Source: Tilletiaria anomala UBC 951 (taxonomy: Eukaryota; Basidiomycota; Exobasidiomycetes; Georgefischeriales; Tilletiariaceae). Taken from it: 64,000 nt of DNA. The notes under the pieces were generated by a model. It saw only the letters and a list, made by a program, of their open reading frames with translations. It was not told the origin of the DNA and made no database searches. Location: assembly GCF_000711695.1 (NCBI RefSeq), contig NW_013547012.1:1-64000 (forward strand), read 5' to 3'. Below, piece after piece: positions 1 to 12,449 of the stretch. A program made the translations under genes and the position numbers. Every line of letters starts with the position of its first letter. Within the stretch, counting starts at the first letter, position 1.

Positions 1-2070
1 GAGCCCGACCCAGAGCTGAGGGCGCCGCGGTACGTCGTCCGCGAGAAGCGCGCGAGCGTGGGAATCATCTTGAGAGGGCTTGCCTGCAGCTAGGTTTCCG
101 AAACCTTCAGGCTGGGAGGTTGGGGAAGAGTTTCGCGATGATCTGCGATGTCCCTCCTGCGTGTAGCCGCTCTATTGCGGAACTGACGTGCAGATGCAGC
201 TGCTGGAAATAGTGTCCTTGATGCCCAGAAGCAGCGAGCGCGATGCTCCAGCTAAAGCTGAAGCTGCTGCTCTTTGTGCGCCGCCGCGCTGCTGCACCCC
301 GACGCCGAGGCGGACGTGTGCAGGCTGATACGCTGCAGGCTGTGTCCGAGCGCGGGTGATGGCGGCAGGGACAACAGGTCGGCATGTGGCGCGAGCGGAG
401 ATGACGTGACTAAGATGGGCGAGTAGCGGCGCGCTAGTTGCTTTGGTCGCACTAATTGCGCTGGCACCGCCGCTGTTGCTGCCGCTGGCTCTGTGCAGGC
501 CGGCGCGCCCGTCGAGCCGCGGCGTGGGCTCGGAGAGTTAAGCGCTGACGCAGAGGCGGGCGAGCGCGGGAGCGAGGTGCGCCAGTGCGAAGCTGACCAA
601 GTGCAGGGACGAGCGGTGCTATATGTAGGGTCTTCCGAGCGCGCTTGCGCTGCTGTGGTAGTAGTAGGCACGCGGCTGCACATGCGGCATGTGATATGCC
701 GGGCTGGATCTTTGTGCAGGGGTGCTGAATATGGGCGACGGCACTACGCTAGTGGAGCGATTTAGATTAGATAGGACTTGAATGCAAGCAGCTCCTTCGG
801 AAGCCCCGGCGTGGCGCTTCTAGACCCGCCTTTGTGCGAAGATAGGCTGTAGGCAACAAACTGTGCCTCGCTCACAGCCTCCACTCCTGGTTCGTTCGAG
901 CTACAGGACCTGCTGGAGACAACCTTTCCCTGATTTCCAACTTCCACGGACATCTCGACCTGATCTACTGGAGATAAACTGTCTCTGGCTTAAAGATTCC
1001 ACATTCATCCGGAGCATCCATCGCAACAGATCAAGCCCAAAGACTTGTCGGCGGAGCGCCAGATGCTCATATTAGGATTCTTGGGAGACCGTCCCGAGCC
1101 TAGCGAGTGCCATTGGCTCTGAACGTGTGGTCCCTCGTGATCGCGTGCACAGCGGCATCGTCTTTGGCTCTCCTCCGACGCCTTGTAATTGTGCACTGTA
1201 TGGCAGTTGAAGGCCGGCCTAAGGGGCGCCTGATCGCAGCCATCACGCAAGGAGTGAAGGTCCCCCATACCACTCGTCTACGATCCACGCAGTGAGATGC
1301 AGACCTTGTGTCGAAAATCACAGCGCCAGAAGTTGCACCCAGACTGCTAAATGTAGAAGGAACGTTGACATTAAGATAATCAAGTGTTGCTCCGCTTGTC
1401 TAAACACTTTTGTGACATTAGCGGCGCTTCCGCCGCGAGACTGGTCCACGCGTCGACCTGCCAAGAGATATTTGCGGTCGAAAAGCACACGCGGCTTCGG
1501 CTCTCTCGAGCTCGAGTTATCTCTCTCTTCCCCTCCCCTCGTCTCGAAAATTGATCTCAGGCAGCCACACGGTGGCCCAAAAGGGTTATGATGACAATAG
1601 TGGACATGGACGAGCGTGAGGAAGATGTGATCGAGGGTGAGCCACGCTGTGCGCAAAGGAGGCATGATGGGCGATTGGCTCTCTAAGAACTCGTTGCAGT
1701 CCCGATGCGGGTTCAGCGCCGGCTTCCATGGAGGCAGAATAGGTCTCTGTGCAAAATATGATTACAAGAGAAGCTGTGCGATGAAATCAATACGGAAAGA
1801 CTCCAGATAAAAACTGGAAGTGCGCGTCTGCCGGTGCAGCGTCCACTCCCTCATGTAGAGTGACTTCGGACGGTTCTCACTTGACAGGCTTTGAGCTGTT
1901 GCCGCATCTGGCAACGGGGGGACCCCGAATCAAGCCTAAGAATCGCCTCGATCAATACGAGAGTTTTCGCAAGATGCCCTCGCTGCTGATTTGGCTGTGG
2001 TATGAAGTGGTAGTCCCCTACAAAAAAGCCAAAACCAAAACAAGTTAAGGTGGGAGTAAGGACAGTGAGC
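1..2070. other. Non-coding or unrecognised left end
   Basis: No open frame here reads like a conserved protein on either strand. A 143-codon frame on the minus strand (252-683) is rich in Ala, Ser, Pro and Thr and has no recognisable domain; it may be a chance frame in GC-rich DNA or the edge of a gene outside the window. The rest (800-2070) shows short interrupted frames and mixed composition, as expected of intergenic DNA. Confidence 0.5.
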
Positions 2071-2079
2071 GCGCCTCGT

Positions 2080-3425
2080 GACTATGCCTTCTCGCGTTCC
2101 CCTCTACGATCGAACGCTGACCTACCCCGCTTTTCTTCTGCAACCCGCAAAAATCGTTGACCATCGAAGAGGGCCAGGAAATCCTCTCCAGTCGCTTCCC
2201 GGAATTGACGCAGGCGCCTGCGCGTGTGTTTGGCGAGAACAGCGAGCCGCTTCCGCTAACAGTGGAGGAGACGATGTCGGCGGAACGGCAGGGGCGCAAG
2301 GAGGGCCTGCTGATCGCCGACCACGCAAGCGCAAGCACACGCTCGTCAAATCTTTCGTCATCATGGAGAGCCGGATCAGCTGGTGGATACGCATCGGCGG
2401 CGCATAGCCTTGCAAGGAACCCAGGAACCTCCTCCATGCCCACTCCGTGGCAGCTGCCGCTCGAACACGACCTCGACACCATCGAGCGACAGTCGAAGGA
2501 CCGCCGCCACTTTGAGCTGCCCAAATCGCTCGTCAACTCCAAGTGTCTCAAATACCATGGTTCTGGCAAAGCTACCTGTAGCACCTGCAAGGATGAACCG
2601 GCCGACGAGTCCCGGTAGTGCAATGGTTCTGGCGAGGAGAAGAGCGGCATCGAGTACCTGCTATGCCATGGCTATGGCATCCTCTACTTCGATACTTGCA
2701 AAGGTACCCTTCTCTCCACCTGCAGCATCTGCTAGGGTCAAGGCACTGTAGAACAGGCCGTCATCATCGAAGTCCGCATTCGAGGCATCGACTTCCGGCC
2801 CGTATTCGTCGCAGCTCTCTTCCCTGCGGCCGGGGACAACTCGCTCGAAGTCGTGCAGACGGCCGCGTGCGACGCACGTCCGACCTGATGCGCAAGCTCG
2901 CCCAGAGCAGCGTCACTAAGGGCATGCACCCCTTCGTACGCGTCACCGCTGCCTGCTCGCTATAGAACTCCATTTCGCACGTCGTTCAAATCGATGTTCC
3001 CCAGGCTGCCGGGGTGTTGCAAAAGAAGGGCACCACAGCTGCAGCCCGTCGGTTTTCATCGCCGACTGCAGACCATTGCGCTTCACTTCATCACCCCCTC
3101 CGACCTGGACCTCCAGCCGGCCACGATGAGCGCGGGGGACTTTGCGCACGCGATCGACCGCCGACGTTAGCAAGCTCGGGCCCCCGATGCGCAAGCTGCT
3201 CGAAGCCATTGCTACGACGAGGTCCCGCTGCCGACGGCAGGCTCGACCGATGTGCTCCCAGCCGCCGCTCCGGCGCCCATGACGCCGCTCACCAAGTCGC
3301 TCCGCCCGCACATCAGCCCATTCAATCAACTGGTCGTCATGACACCCTCCCACTCAGTCCCCGGAACGCCAGAACAGAATTCTTGGATGTCCACACAGCC
3401 TTTTCGCGTTGTCCATCTTTGACGC
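2080..3425 (+). pseudogene. Decayed SSUH2-like CxxCxGxG zinc-ribbon protein gene
   Basis: The plus strand retains the outline of a protein with repeated CxxCxGxG units, as in SSUH2 homologues and the DnaJ central domain (HGSGKATCSTC, then CNGSG, LLCHGYG and CSIC-x-GQG). A basic and hydrophobic tail follows (VIIEVRIRGIDFRPVFVAAL, then DLMRKLAQSS...FVRVTAACSL). The reading is broken. In the frame that starts near 2157, amber codons stand at 2616-2618 and 2733-2735, and two positions expected to be Cys in CxxC pairs are Tyr (TAC at 2553 and 2655). The continuation at about 2882 is in another frame, and later coding-like stretches (3040-3170 and 3215-3420) shift frame again. The stops fall inside zinc motifs, so introns do not explain them easily. 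SSUH2 resemblance is from memory of the motif pattern. A sequencing-error-ridden but live gene is the main alternative. Confidence 0.55.
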
Positions 3426-4070
3426 TTGACGCAATGACTCATGACGCTTGAAGATAATTGCTGAGTTAAGACGGGGCTTTGCGGAGTGGGGGGAGGGGGC
3501 TGTGGATTGTAGTTTGCGGGTATGCTTTGATATTATAACAAAGAAAAGGTGTTGATCTCGCATAAGTTGCCTATAACACTTCATGGTGATGACCAGCCAG
3601 CTTATATGCAGGACATGTCTAGAATTTCATATATACAAGGGACCGAGTGGGGACACACCAGGCAGATTTGCAACCCCCCGCAATGATTGCGGTTGTCCCT
3701 GGCCCTGAATACATCTTTTCACGACTGTGGTCGGGATCCAAGCTGAGGCAACGAAAGTAGAATCTGCTTGAGCATGCCTAAATGTCATTTCATTCTTTTG
3801 CAACCCCACCAGAAAATAATTCAAATTGCGTGTCCAACAACCTGCAAGCATCAGGAGCATTAGATTCTTTCAATGACTGTTCCCGCCATTACCAGATCAT
3901 TCATTTCGAAAGTTCTGACTACAATTCGTACGCTGACGACTTGCTCCTTCGGAGTCCTCGTTGCTGACCACATGGCCTGTTAAAGTCGCCTTGCGCTGTG
4001 AGCGCACACACTGTGTACCTGCTCGTGTGAGTGCTTCTCGACCAGTGCCACCTCGGCTCGACTTGGCGGA
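3426..4070. promoter_or_regulatory. Intergenic region upstream of NMD2
   Basis: About 640 bases between the decayed zinc-ribbon gene and the NMD2 start codon. No conserved frame is visible. It must hold the NMD2 promoter. The stretch around 3480-3640 is AT-richer than its surroundings and includes a catatata run near 3630. Confidence 0.4.
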
Positions 4071-7000
4071 ATGTCTGAAGCTGCATCTGCTGCTGCAACC
4101 AACACATCGGGCACGGCAAACAAGGCGGCAGCTATTGCAGCCGAGCGGGACCGGAAGCGCCAACAGCTACGCGATGCAAACCTTCGCATCTGGGAATCGG
4201 GCCCCGCGGTTACGCACACGGGGCCATTGGACTCGAACCTCAAAAAGAACACGGCGTTCGTGAAACGTGTAAAGCAAGGTCTTGGTGCCGATGCGAGAGA
4301 TCAATTGATCAAAGAGCTCGGCATTTTGAACCTGGACAAATACCTCGAGGAGATATTGCAAGTCGTCCCGGAGGGTCTTTCTAAGTGCACCGCAGCAAAA
4401 GACAGCTTTGCAGCGATTGAGGTAAGCGTTCAACTGCAGGCCGCTTGCCCCTTTTGCTCATTCTAGTCTCTCGCCAAAACACCTCAGATTTTGTCGGCGT
4501 TCCATACCCGTTTTGGCGGCCCAGCATTCTCCAAACCGGTATCCGTGCAACTGTCCGCGCAGCTAGCGCAACCGTCCCGGGCCTCTATTCAAGCTCTGTC
4601 GCCGGAACAAAAGGAAAGAGAAGAGAGCATGCGCATTGCACGTCAAAAAGGAATCATTCGTGTGGCTGCAGATGCTGCTCTCGTCGAATGCGTTCGCGGA
4701 GATGGACAGGGAAGCGAGGGGACACCTGGCCTGGAATGGCTGTACACTACCACACGGGACATGGTGAGAATATCGAATGCCTTAGCTCTGCGGCATCGCA
4801 GCTTACAAGTGGGTGTCGATTAGCTTACCTCAGATCGTGAGCACGCCAACGTACCGATCTTGACGGTGCTGCTCAAGGCCCATGGCACTGTTTTGCTCGG
4901 ACCAAAGTCTGCGAATGTAGACGAAGTTTCGGACACACTCCAGGAGGTATCGCTGCAAGAGCATGGCAGCGCGGCGAGCGAGCGGCCCGTACCCGTTCTT
5001 CAAGTACCCCTCGAGTGGCAGGCTAAGTTTCGAAAGCTTTGTGCGATATATTTTGGCACGCTTTCCAAGAGAATATCCAGGGACCACCTTGTGAGTAGTC
5101 ATGAGCCGAACTTCTTTCATACCAAGCTGCAGACGCACTGACTGACGAGTCATCTGTATGCAAAAACAGCGCCTTTTCGAACAAGACAAGCGTAACCATG
5201 AAGCGTACATTCGCTCTGGTGAAATATTCGAAGATCGGCAACAAAACTATGAAAAGATGACAAAGAATCTCGACAAGCTCATCGAAGCTGGCAAGGGGCT
5301 TTCCGAGCTGATCGATGTGCCCATGCCGGTACTGCGCGAGGCAAAGGAAATCGCTCTAGGCGGCTCAGTCGGTGTCAACCTCGATGCAACACCCAATCTT
5401 CAAAGTACCGACGCTGAAGAGAGATATGCAAGTGGCATGAGCCCCTGGGAGGATGAAGACACGCGAAAATTCTACGAAGACATTCTTGATCTCAAAGACG
5501 TTGTCCCTGCCAGCGTATTAGCGCTGGAAAAGGGTGCATCAGAGCCAATACTCGACGGGTGGGCAAAGCAGAAGGAAGCACTTGATGCCTCGAGCCGGAC
5601 CGATGCAGAGGATAAGGAACAGCCTTTAGCAGCTCAAGGCGCGCATGAAGAGGTTATTGCGATCGTCGAGAACAGCCCATGTCTACCGAGCAAAGACCTT
5701 GATTCTTCGTCGCAGCCCCAGTCACCAATGCTCCACGCCGATATGCCCCATGATGATGTGGAAGAAGATAGCGAGGGTCAAATCACTGCAGGCCCAGCCG
5801 CACAACTCAACGCTCTGTTGGCGAAGCTGCCAGAAATGACAAACCGCGCCATGATTGACTCGGCTGCTGTTGACTTCGTGTACCTCAACAACAAGCTTGC
5901 GCGACGCAAGTTGGTGCGCGCCACCTCCAACGTCCCCAGGAACCGGTCTGATCTCATTCCGTACTACGCTCGTCTCATCGCAACTCTCAACCGGTATATG
6001 CCAGATGTCGGCACTCTTGTCACATCTACTCTAGATGAGGAATTTCGCTACTTTCAACGCAAGCGCCAGGCGGACATGCACGAGAGCCGAGCAAGGAATG
6101 TGCGATTCCTGTCAGAATTAACAAAGTTCAAGGTCACACCAATTCACATCATCTTTCATTGCCTCAAAGTGTGCTTGGACGGATTCAGCGGGCACAACAT
6201 TGACAACCTGGCCGGCTTCCTTGAAGGCTGTGGTCGCTTTCTGTTGCGCACACCAGAGACAAGTGATCGCATGCGATCCGCACTGGAACTGCTCCGCCGC
6301 AAACGTGCGGCGACAAATCTGGATCACAGGCAAGTCCTGATCCTCGACAATGCATACTATCAGTGCAATCCACCCGAGCGCAAGGCCACACAAAAGCGAG
6401 AACGCAGTCCGATGGAGCAGTTCATTAACCACCTGGTCTTCAATGTCCTTTCGAAAAAGCACCTGGAGAAGGTCCTTAAGCTCATGCGCAAGCTTCATTG
6501 GGAGGATCCAGCTATCATAAAGCACCTACACGAAGTCTTTACCAAGATGTGGAAGGTCAAGTTCAGCCACATCCATCTGCTTGTGATACTGCTGCACGAT
6601 CTTCAGCCCTACCACTCGGACTTTTCCATCCGCGTCATTGACCAAATTTGCGAGGACATACGTGCTGGAATGGAAGCGAACATCTTTAAGAACAACCAGC
6701 GCCGCGTTGCAACTGTCAAATTTCTCGGCGAGCTGTACAACTACCGCATGATCAGCTCGAGCATCATTTTTGATCAACTGTGGAGCTTTACCACGTTTGG
6801 ACACCGCAACGGGACGCCGCTACCCAACCAGATTTCGCCGCTGGATGCACCCGATGATTATTTTCGCGTACGTCTGGTCTGCACCCTGCTCGACACGTGC
6901 GGGATGTGCTTTGACCGCGGTTCTCCCAAGAAACGCCTCGACGAGTTTCTTGTCTTTTTCAACTTCTATCTGATGTCGAAACAGCAGCCGCTTCCCATGG

Positions 7001-7923
7001 ACGTCGACTTTATGCTCTCCGACCTTCTTGAATCGTTGCGCCCCAATTTTGAGCTGAAGAAGACATTTGAGGAAGCAGCACAAGCTGTGCAAGAAATGGA
7101 AAGGGCGAAAGGTGTCCCTTCTGCCCAACAGGAGGCCGAAGAAAGCGACGATGAATCAAGCGATGACGACGACGACGACGACGACGTAGGACAAAGAGGG
7201 AACCGTGCTCGGTCGTCTGGAGCCACAACTCCTATCGATGGCGCAGATTCGGATGCCGACACAGAGATCGACAATGCTGTTGATGAACCGCATATCGAAG
7301 ATGAATCGATGATAATGCGGGGCGAGAGAGAGCGGCAGATGCTTCAAGAGCAAGACGAGGAATTCGCCCGCGAGCTGGCAAAGATGATGGCGGAGAGCTC
7401 ATCCGTGCCACCGGGAGGAGCAACTCGCTCACAAAAGGGACTCTTCGATGCAGCGATCCCGCTCTTAAAGAGATCGTCGGCATCAGTTGCAGAGTCTGTC
7501 GACCAGACCGAGGCAGTCGCTAAAGATGGCCAGCACATGAAGTTCAGCCTGTTGTCGAAGCGTGGCAACAGGGTTCTGGTGGGGATACTTTTTTGCGTCC
7601 TTGTCTCTCACAATGCTCCACTCTGACGAAGTTTATTTGCATTGTTTTCACAGACACATGACGTCGATGTCCCGATTGACGCAGCAATTGCGGTCAACAC
7701 TCGGACCAAACAAATGCGTGATGCGGCTGAAAGGCAGCAATTGAAGCAGCTTGTCTTATCGTACGAGGGGCGCGAGCAGGAGCGGCAAGACGAATGTGAG
7801 TTGTCTCGCCTAATCAAAAGGAATGTGGGCTGACGTTATCCATTCGATCGGATAGCGCTGATGCACGAGTTCAAAAACCGAGGTTTCAAGGTCAAAGTTG
7901 TCAAAGATCGCAATGCTGGATAG
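4071..7923 (+). CDS. NMD2: Nonsense-mediated decay factor UPF2/NMD2
   Basis: Scaffold of the nonsense-mediated mRNA decay complex, linking UPF1 to UPF3 in the cytoplasm. Six exons fit one frame: 4071-4421, 4467-4763, 4824-5090, 5170-7572, 7654-7795 and 7856-7923, giving about 1175 residues, between yeast Nmd2 and human UPF2 in length. The first MIF4G region starts within exon 1 (LDSNLKKNTAFVKRVKQG). The middle and third MIF4G regions lie in exon 4 (for example VATVKFLGELYNYRMISSSI at about 6710-6765). An acidic Asp-rich stretch near 7160-7185 is typical of the family, and the C-terminal segment (SLLSKRGN, then a charged helix) matches the UPF1-binding end. Introns are 45-81 bases. The donor of intron 4 (gttctg at 7573) is weak; gtgggg at 7579 is an in-frame alternative. 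Loss of NMD2 would affect how intron-retained transcripts in this genome are handled. Confidence 0.93.
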
Positions 7924-8720
7924 GAGTTGTCCAGTGCAGATGCCGCATCAATTCTTGAAGCCGACTGCCTCAACAATGGGCGGCTGGCACTCTTTCCGCC
8001 GCCGCCTTATAGCATCGAATGGGCTTGATGATCGGCAATGCAGCTTCTTTGCCTGTCTTCTGCCGTTCTATCGCACGCTAGCCGGAGACGAGGGTAATGG
8101 GAAACCAACGGCGAGGTCGTCGCGGAACGGGCAAAGCGTCCTGCAGGGAAGTTACATGTCCCTAACCCGGTCCGCACAGTAGCGAACGGTACCGTCGGTC
8201 AAGAACCCATACGATAGCGGCACATTCCCGCTGTTCCCTTCGCAAGTCTACTTGGCAAACATTGACTTGCCTGCTGGCACGCAAATAGCACGGCTTAGGG
8301 AAGTCCACAGCCAGCCCATCAGACTGAGATTCAATTCCCCCAAGCTGGGACAGCATGTATTGCAATTCAGATGGTGACAATGCTGGAAGGGCCCGAACGG
8401 CGAGACCTCTGCTGCACTTATCATGCGCTGGATCATGGCGCACACCCTTTCCACCTTGTCCATGCTTGCGGTGTCATCCAAACGAGCCCGCACTCTCGAT
8501 CTCCTTTTCTGAGGTCCGCTTTAAGCGCTTGTGTCTAAAACTGATTCCCTGATCCTGGTCTTCTAGTACGCTTCCATTTTGTAACCCTTCAAAGGGACAT
8601 TACTTCCCATGCCGTTTGCAACGCAATGCCTGAACTTGCTCCTTCATGCTCGTTAAGGCGGCGTTCGCTTTCTCTCTTGCTTTCTTGGGGAAACCCATAT
8701 TTAAGGTTTCCACTCCCCGC
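7924..8720. other. Intergenic, with an unidentified coding-like remnant
   Basis: Lies between the ends of NMD2 (+) and the bL34m gene (-). From about 8090 to 8510 the plus strand contains protein-like stretches in more than one frame. One at about 8195-8350 includes FPLFPSQVYLANIDLPAGTQ and IRLRFNSPKLGQHVLQF and ends in a stop; another runs at about 8100-8210. I could not assign them to a family. The pieces do not join by obvious introns, so this may be a gene relic or chance. Confidence 0.35.
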
Positions 8721-9176
8721 TTAATGGCTCAAGAATCTTCTTCCCGCCATCCGTCTTTTGGCGAGCAGCTGGCGACCTTTCTTTGTTCGTAGGCGAGAGA
8801 GGAATCCGTGCTTGCGCTTGCGTTTGCGTTGCGAGGGCTGATATTCGGACCCATACGTCACACAGCGAGCTTGCTGTGACTGCGGATGCGATTGGCGTAA
8901 TGAGGGAAAAGGCGTTGTTCGAAGAAAAGAATGTGTTGACATAGACGATGTGAAGGGCGAGGAGGCTCTTGAAAAGATCCTCCCGAGAAGGGTACTTGTC
9001 GTGCCTAGGCGTGCGGGCGATGGCGAAAATGATTTCACCTCGGATATCTGGCGCCCTTGTTCTATGTATGATGCCACTGCGATGGTCGGAATCGACCTAG
9101 CGGCTCTCAACGAAGCCGCATGGATATTGAATATAGGTAGCCGCGATGGTCCGGCGATGGGAAGGCGAGAGGCCAT
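8721..9176 (-). CDS. MRPL34: Mitochondrial ribosomal protein bL34m
   Basis: Structural protein of the large subunit of the mitochondrial ribosome, next to the peptide exit region. Single exon, 151 residues. The last 45 or so residues are the complete bL34 fold signature ([18 protein letters not shown], then [18 protein letters not shown]). The first 100 residues are Ser/Arg/Ala-rich with few acids, fitting a mitochondrial targeting sequence and linker. Bacterial L34 is only about 45 residues, so the extension is organellar. The start is the first ATG of the frame; shorter starts would shorten only the presequence. It diverges from the MCH1-like gene across a 676-base spacer. Confidence 0.92.
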   Translation of the reverse strand: MASRLPIAGPSRLPIFNIHAASLRAARSIPTIAVASYIEQGRQISEVKSFSPSPARLGTTSTLLGRIFSRASSPFTSSMSTHSFLRTTPFPSLRQSHPQSQQARCVTYGSEYQPSQRKRKRKHGFLSRLRTKKGRQLLAKRRMAGRRFLSH

Positions 9177-9852
9177 GGCGACGGTTAATGCGTGACTTCA
9201 GCTGCCACCTTAGGCTTCTTTCTAAGTTTCCTTTCGAGACAAGGCGAGTGAGCTTGTGGTTCCTCAAAGATGCCGGAGGTTGCCTGCAGAACCTTCGATG
9301 TGGATTTCCTCTTGTAAGGAAGCATTGAGAATGGATACCGAGAAGTCGAAAAGGGACCGTCGACGAGATTGTGTTTGATGAGGGCAGGAGGGAAAGAGTC
9401 GTTGTCGTTCGGTGCAATTGAGTGACAGAGCCATTTTTAGGGTTGCTCGCTTGCGTCTTGCAGCTTGCCCCCTCTGCGGCGAGTCACAATTAGGATTGTG
9501 GCTTGCGCCAAGCAGCAGCTCACGTTGTTGATCGCAATTCTCATGAACAGGGTGGGGTTCATCAAATATTGGCTGTCTACTAGCTTCACGCACTTGCATG
9601 CTGAGCACCAGGATGTATCGGACTGAAAACGCAGCTATTTTCGTCCTTGCCAAGCCTTGGTTACGCTAGACATATCGCCTCCCTCTCGGATCGTCCTCCC
9701 AGTGCCATCGTTGTGCGCCAACGAGGAGCCTGCCACCCTGCTGTTGTATCCATCACTAACGCCATCGTTCACCCGTCCCTCCGGGGCCAGCTTCTTGTCG
9801 TCCTCGGTATCGAGTCTCAGCCTCAATCCCCAACATTTTAATCCACGCAATC
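9177..9852. promoter_or_regulatory. Divergent promoter region, MRPL34 / MCH1-like
   Basis: 676 bases between two start codons facing away from each other. Frames present are short and unconserved. It should hold both promoters and 5' leaders; no single element stands out. Confidence 0.4.
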
Positions 9853-11897
9853 ATGTCGCTTATGCAAGCGACTGGCGCTGGCGAACCCAATGAGGTACGC
9901 GTTACCCCCACGGCTACCTCGCCCACAGCAGACGCTATATCCAACACTGGGAAGGACGAGCAGATGGCGCCCTCACTTTCCCGATTTCAGACCGCAGTAA
10001 CTGCTCTTTGTATCGCCGCCAACAGTTTGACCGCTGGTAGCATGTTGTGAGTCGTTCAGCGCCTTAGTAGCCTCAATCGCCGGGGTTCAGGTGTTGAACA
10101 CGCTCATCCCTCCGTTGATGATACGTTATAGCTGCTTTCCCCTCATCGGGCCGTCTCTCATGGCAGATCTATCCCTAAGTCTCAAGCAGACCAACACCAT
10201 TTGGTGAGCTTACCTTCTTCACTTTATACCTATTCCACACACCCTTATTATCAATTGCATCACAGGGTTGGTGCAGTTATGGGCGAGTACATCACCGCCG
10301 CCTTTTGGGGCGCACTGGCAGATGCATTCGGCCCACGCCCGCTGTCCGCCGCCGCAGCTGTGCTCTTTGGCGTCGGGTACAGTCTAATGGCGCATGGTGA
10401 CGCCACCGCTGTGAAACTCAACCGGGCACAGCAGCATCAGAGGAAACTTGCGGGAATGGTCGCCACACCGTACCAGACGAGCTCCTCCCTGGGATTCGTC
10501 CCCATGACGTTCGCTTTCGTCTTAGTTGGAGCCGGTGTCTCTGCCAGGTGAGTGCAGGTCTTGCTCCTTTTCAGTCTTGGGGGGCACTGCCCTAACGCCA
10601 GTATGACCGCCTGTACATCTATAGTTACTTTTCGGCGGTTACCGCCTCGACACGCCTGTTTCCATCCCACCCTGGGCTAGCCATCTCCCTTCCCCTGACC
10701 CTCTTCTCTCTATCCTCACTCTTTCTGACGTCTATCGGCTCGCACTTCTTTATCGACGCGACGACCGGCGATTTAAGCGCCGCAACCTTTCTTACCTTCC
10801 TAGCGGTCCTGTTGACCATCACCAATGGCGTCAGCACTTTCTTCATGCTTGCACCCGAGGTCAAGCCATCGCAGGCTGAGGGCGTCAAGAAGAAGCGTGT
10901 GACCGTGCAAGACCGAGCAGTGTCAATGTTAGCCGACGAGAGGTTACCCCTTTTGTCTACCAACGCAGATTCGGATCTCGAGGAGAATAGCGGCGCCGAC
11001 CAGGCGAGGAGTACCGCGAATGTCGGGGCATCCAGCAGCAGTATATCACTTGTGCCGAGGTCCGCCTCATTGCGCGACTTCCTCGCCACCCCGTCAGTCT
11101 GGATCTTGGCATTACTCATGTTCACCGCTGTCGGAGGTGCGGAAATGGTCATGAGTAGCGTGGGGAGTATGGTCGTCTCCCTCCTTGGGGGCGGGATCGT
11201 CACACCTTCACATGGAGCTACCGGAAGCGCCGTGACATCAGCTGATGAAAACTCGCCAGATCTTCCGGCAATGAATCACGAAGCTCTCCGATGGAGGAGC
11301 ATGCAAGTGCAGCTGCTCGCGACAGCCAACACACTCTCTCGTCTTGTTTCTGGCCTCGTAACCGACTTTCTCTCGCCAAGTCGACCAAAAGCTCCTCCAC
11401 TTTCTGACACAAGCGACGTCAGCGCTACACGCCGAATTCTGCACTTCGTAGGAAATATTCGCGTGTCGCGAATGACAATCCTGCTCACCTCCACCACATT
11501 ACTGACAGCAGCTTTCGCATTTTCCGCCTTGGCGCTGAGTACGCTCCATGAACTCGTCGGCGTGAGCCTGCTTGTCGGCATCGGGTACGGCTTCACCTTC
11601 ACCCAGGTGCCCTCCATCGTAGCAAACGCTTATGGCCTGCGCACCTTTGGTCGCTCTTGGGGATTACTCACCTACTCGTGCGCTGCAGGAAGCCTTGGCT
11701 TCTCCTTGCTCTACGCTGTCGTCTCTGACGTTGTAGGCGAAGACCCTGCACGTCAGGATGGAACTCACGTCCCATTGGGCGTATGTTTGCATGGCCGAAG
11801 CTGTTTCCAACTAAGCTTTGCCCTAGCCGCTACTGGGACAGCTGCAGCGACGCTCCTGGCAGTACCTCTATGGAGGAGATGGCGAACTTATCTCTAG
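9853..11897 (+). CDS. MCH1: MFS transporter, MCH1-like (Nodulin-like family)
   Basis: Predicted multi-pass carrier of the major facilitator superfamily. Exons 9853-10046, 10132-10203, 10266-10547 and 10625-11897 join in frame to 606 residues. The start of the transmembrane core reads FPLIGPSLMADLSLS, followed by QTNTIW and a VGAVMGEYITAAFWGALADA helix. Next comes GVSASYFSAVTASTRLF, a pattern I associate with fungal MCH1 and plant Nodulin-like proteins (often glycine-rich then YFxxVT). A charged cytosolic loop (about residues 260-350) separates two six-helix halves. The C-terminal half has ILHFVGNIRVSRMTILLTST and a final AAATLLAVPLW helix. S. cerevisiae Mch1 is about 490 residues and has been placed at the vacuole, with no established substrate. 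The longer loop here is the main difference. Family call is firm; the MCH1 name is less so. Confidence 0.72.
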
Positions 11898-12449
11898 GCG
11901 TGACTATTCTTTCTTAATGCGCTCTTTCATCTACTTCATGGACTCTTGCAATGTACTTTTAGGTCTGCACGCATGCACCCATGCCATCTGTAGGAAACCA
12001 TTATCAAGTGTCCGTTGTGTGGGGCATCTATGAGTACAAATTCTCGATATTTTACAATCAGGGTGTGTCTCGCCAGGGACGTGATTCAAAAGAAGAAATA
12101 GGAGGTGTGCCAGGACTGAAAGGAAGTCCGGACAGCCAGCCGAAATGAACAACTTGATCGGCAAGGACGAAGGCTGTAAAGACCAGAATGCTACAGTGAA
12201 CAAGCTGCGTAAGGGCTGCATAGATGTGAACTGGTGGCGGCATGTAAGGTGAAGTGTTACGCGCAAAGTGAGCTTTGAACGAAAACCGATTATATTTGCT
12301 GATTTGCGAGAGCAGCGACGCGCGACGCGCGCGGTGTTTAAGCGGCACTTAGTTGACTGTAGAGCTATCTTGTGTACAATTGCAGCGTGAATGATTGGTT
12401 TGCGTAGAAGATACGAAGTTACAAGAGATGCGAGAAAGCGAAGGAGCCT
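11898..12449. other. Convergent intergenic region
   Basis: 552 bases between the stops of the MFS gene (+) and the GH79 gene (-). It holds the 3' untranslated regions and polyadenylation sites. No conserved frame was seen. Confidence 0.4.

Noticed and set aside
252-683. 143-codon minus-strand frame at the left edge
   Set aside because: No recognised domain and low-complexity composition; too weak to call a gene.
7165-7185. GAC-repeat tract in NMD2 as an unstable microsatellite
   Set aside because: It encodes the acidic run normal for this family and is short.
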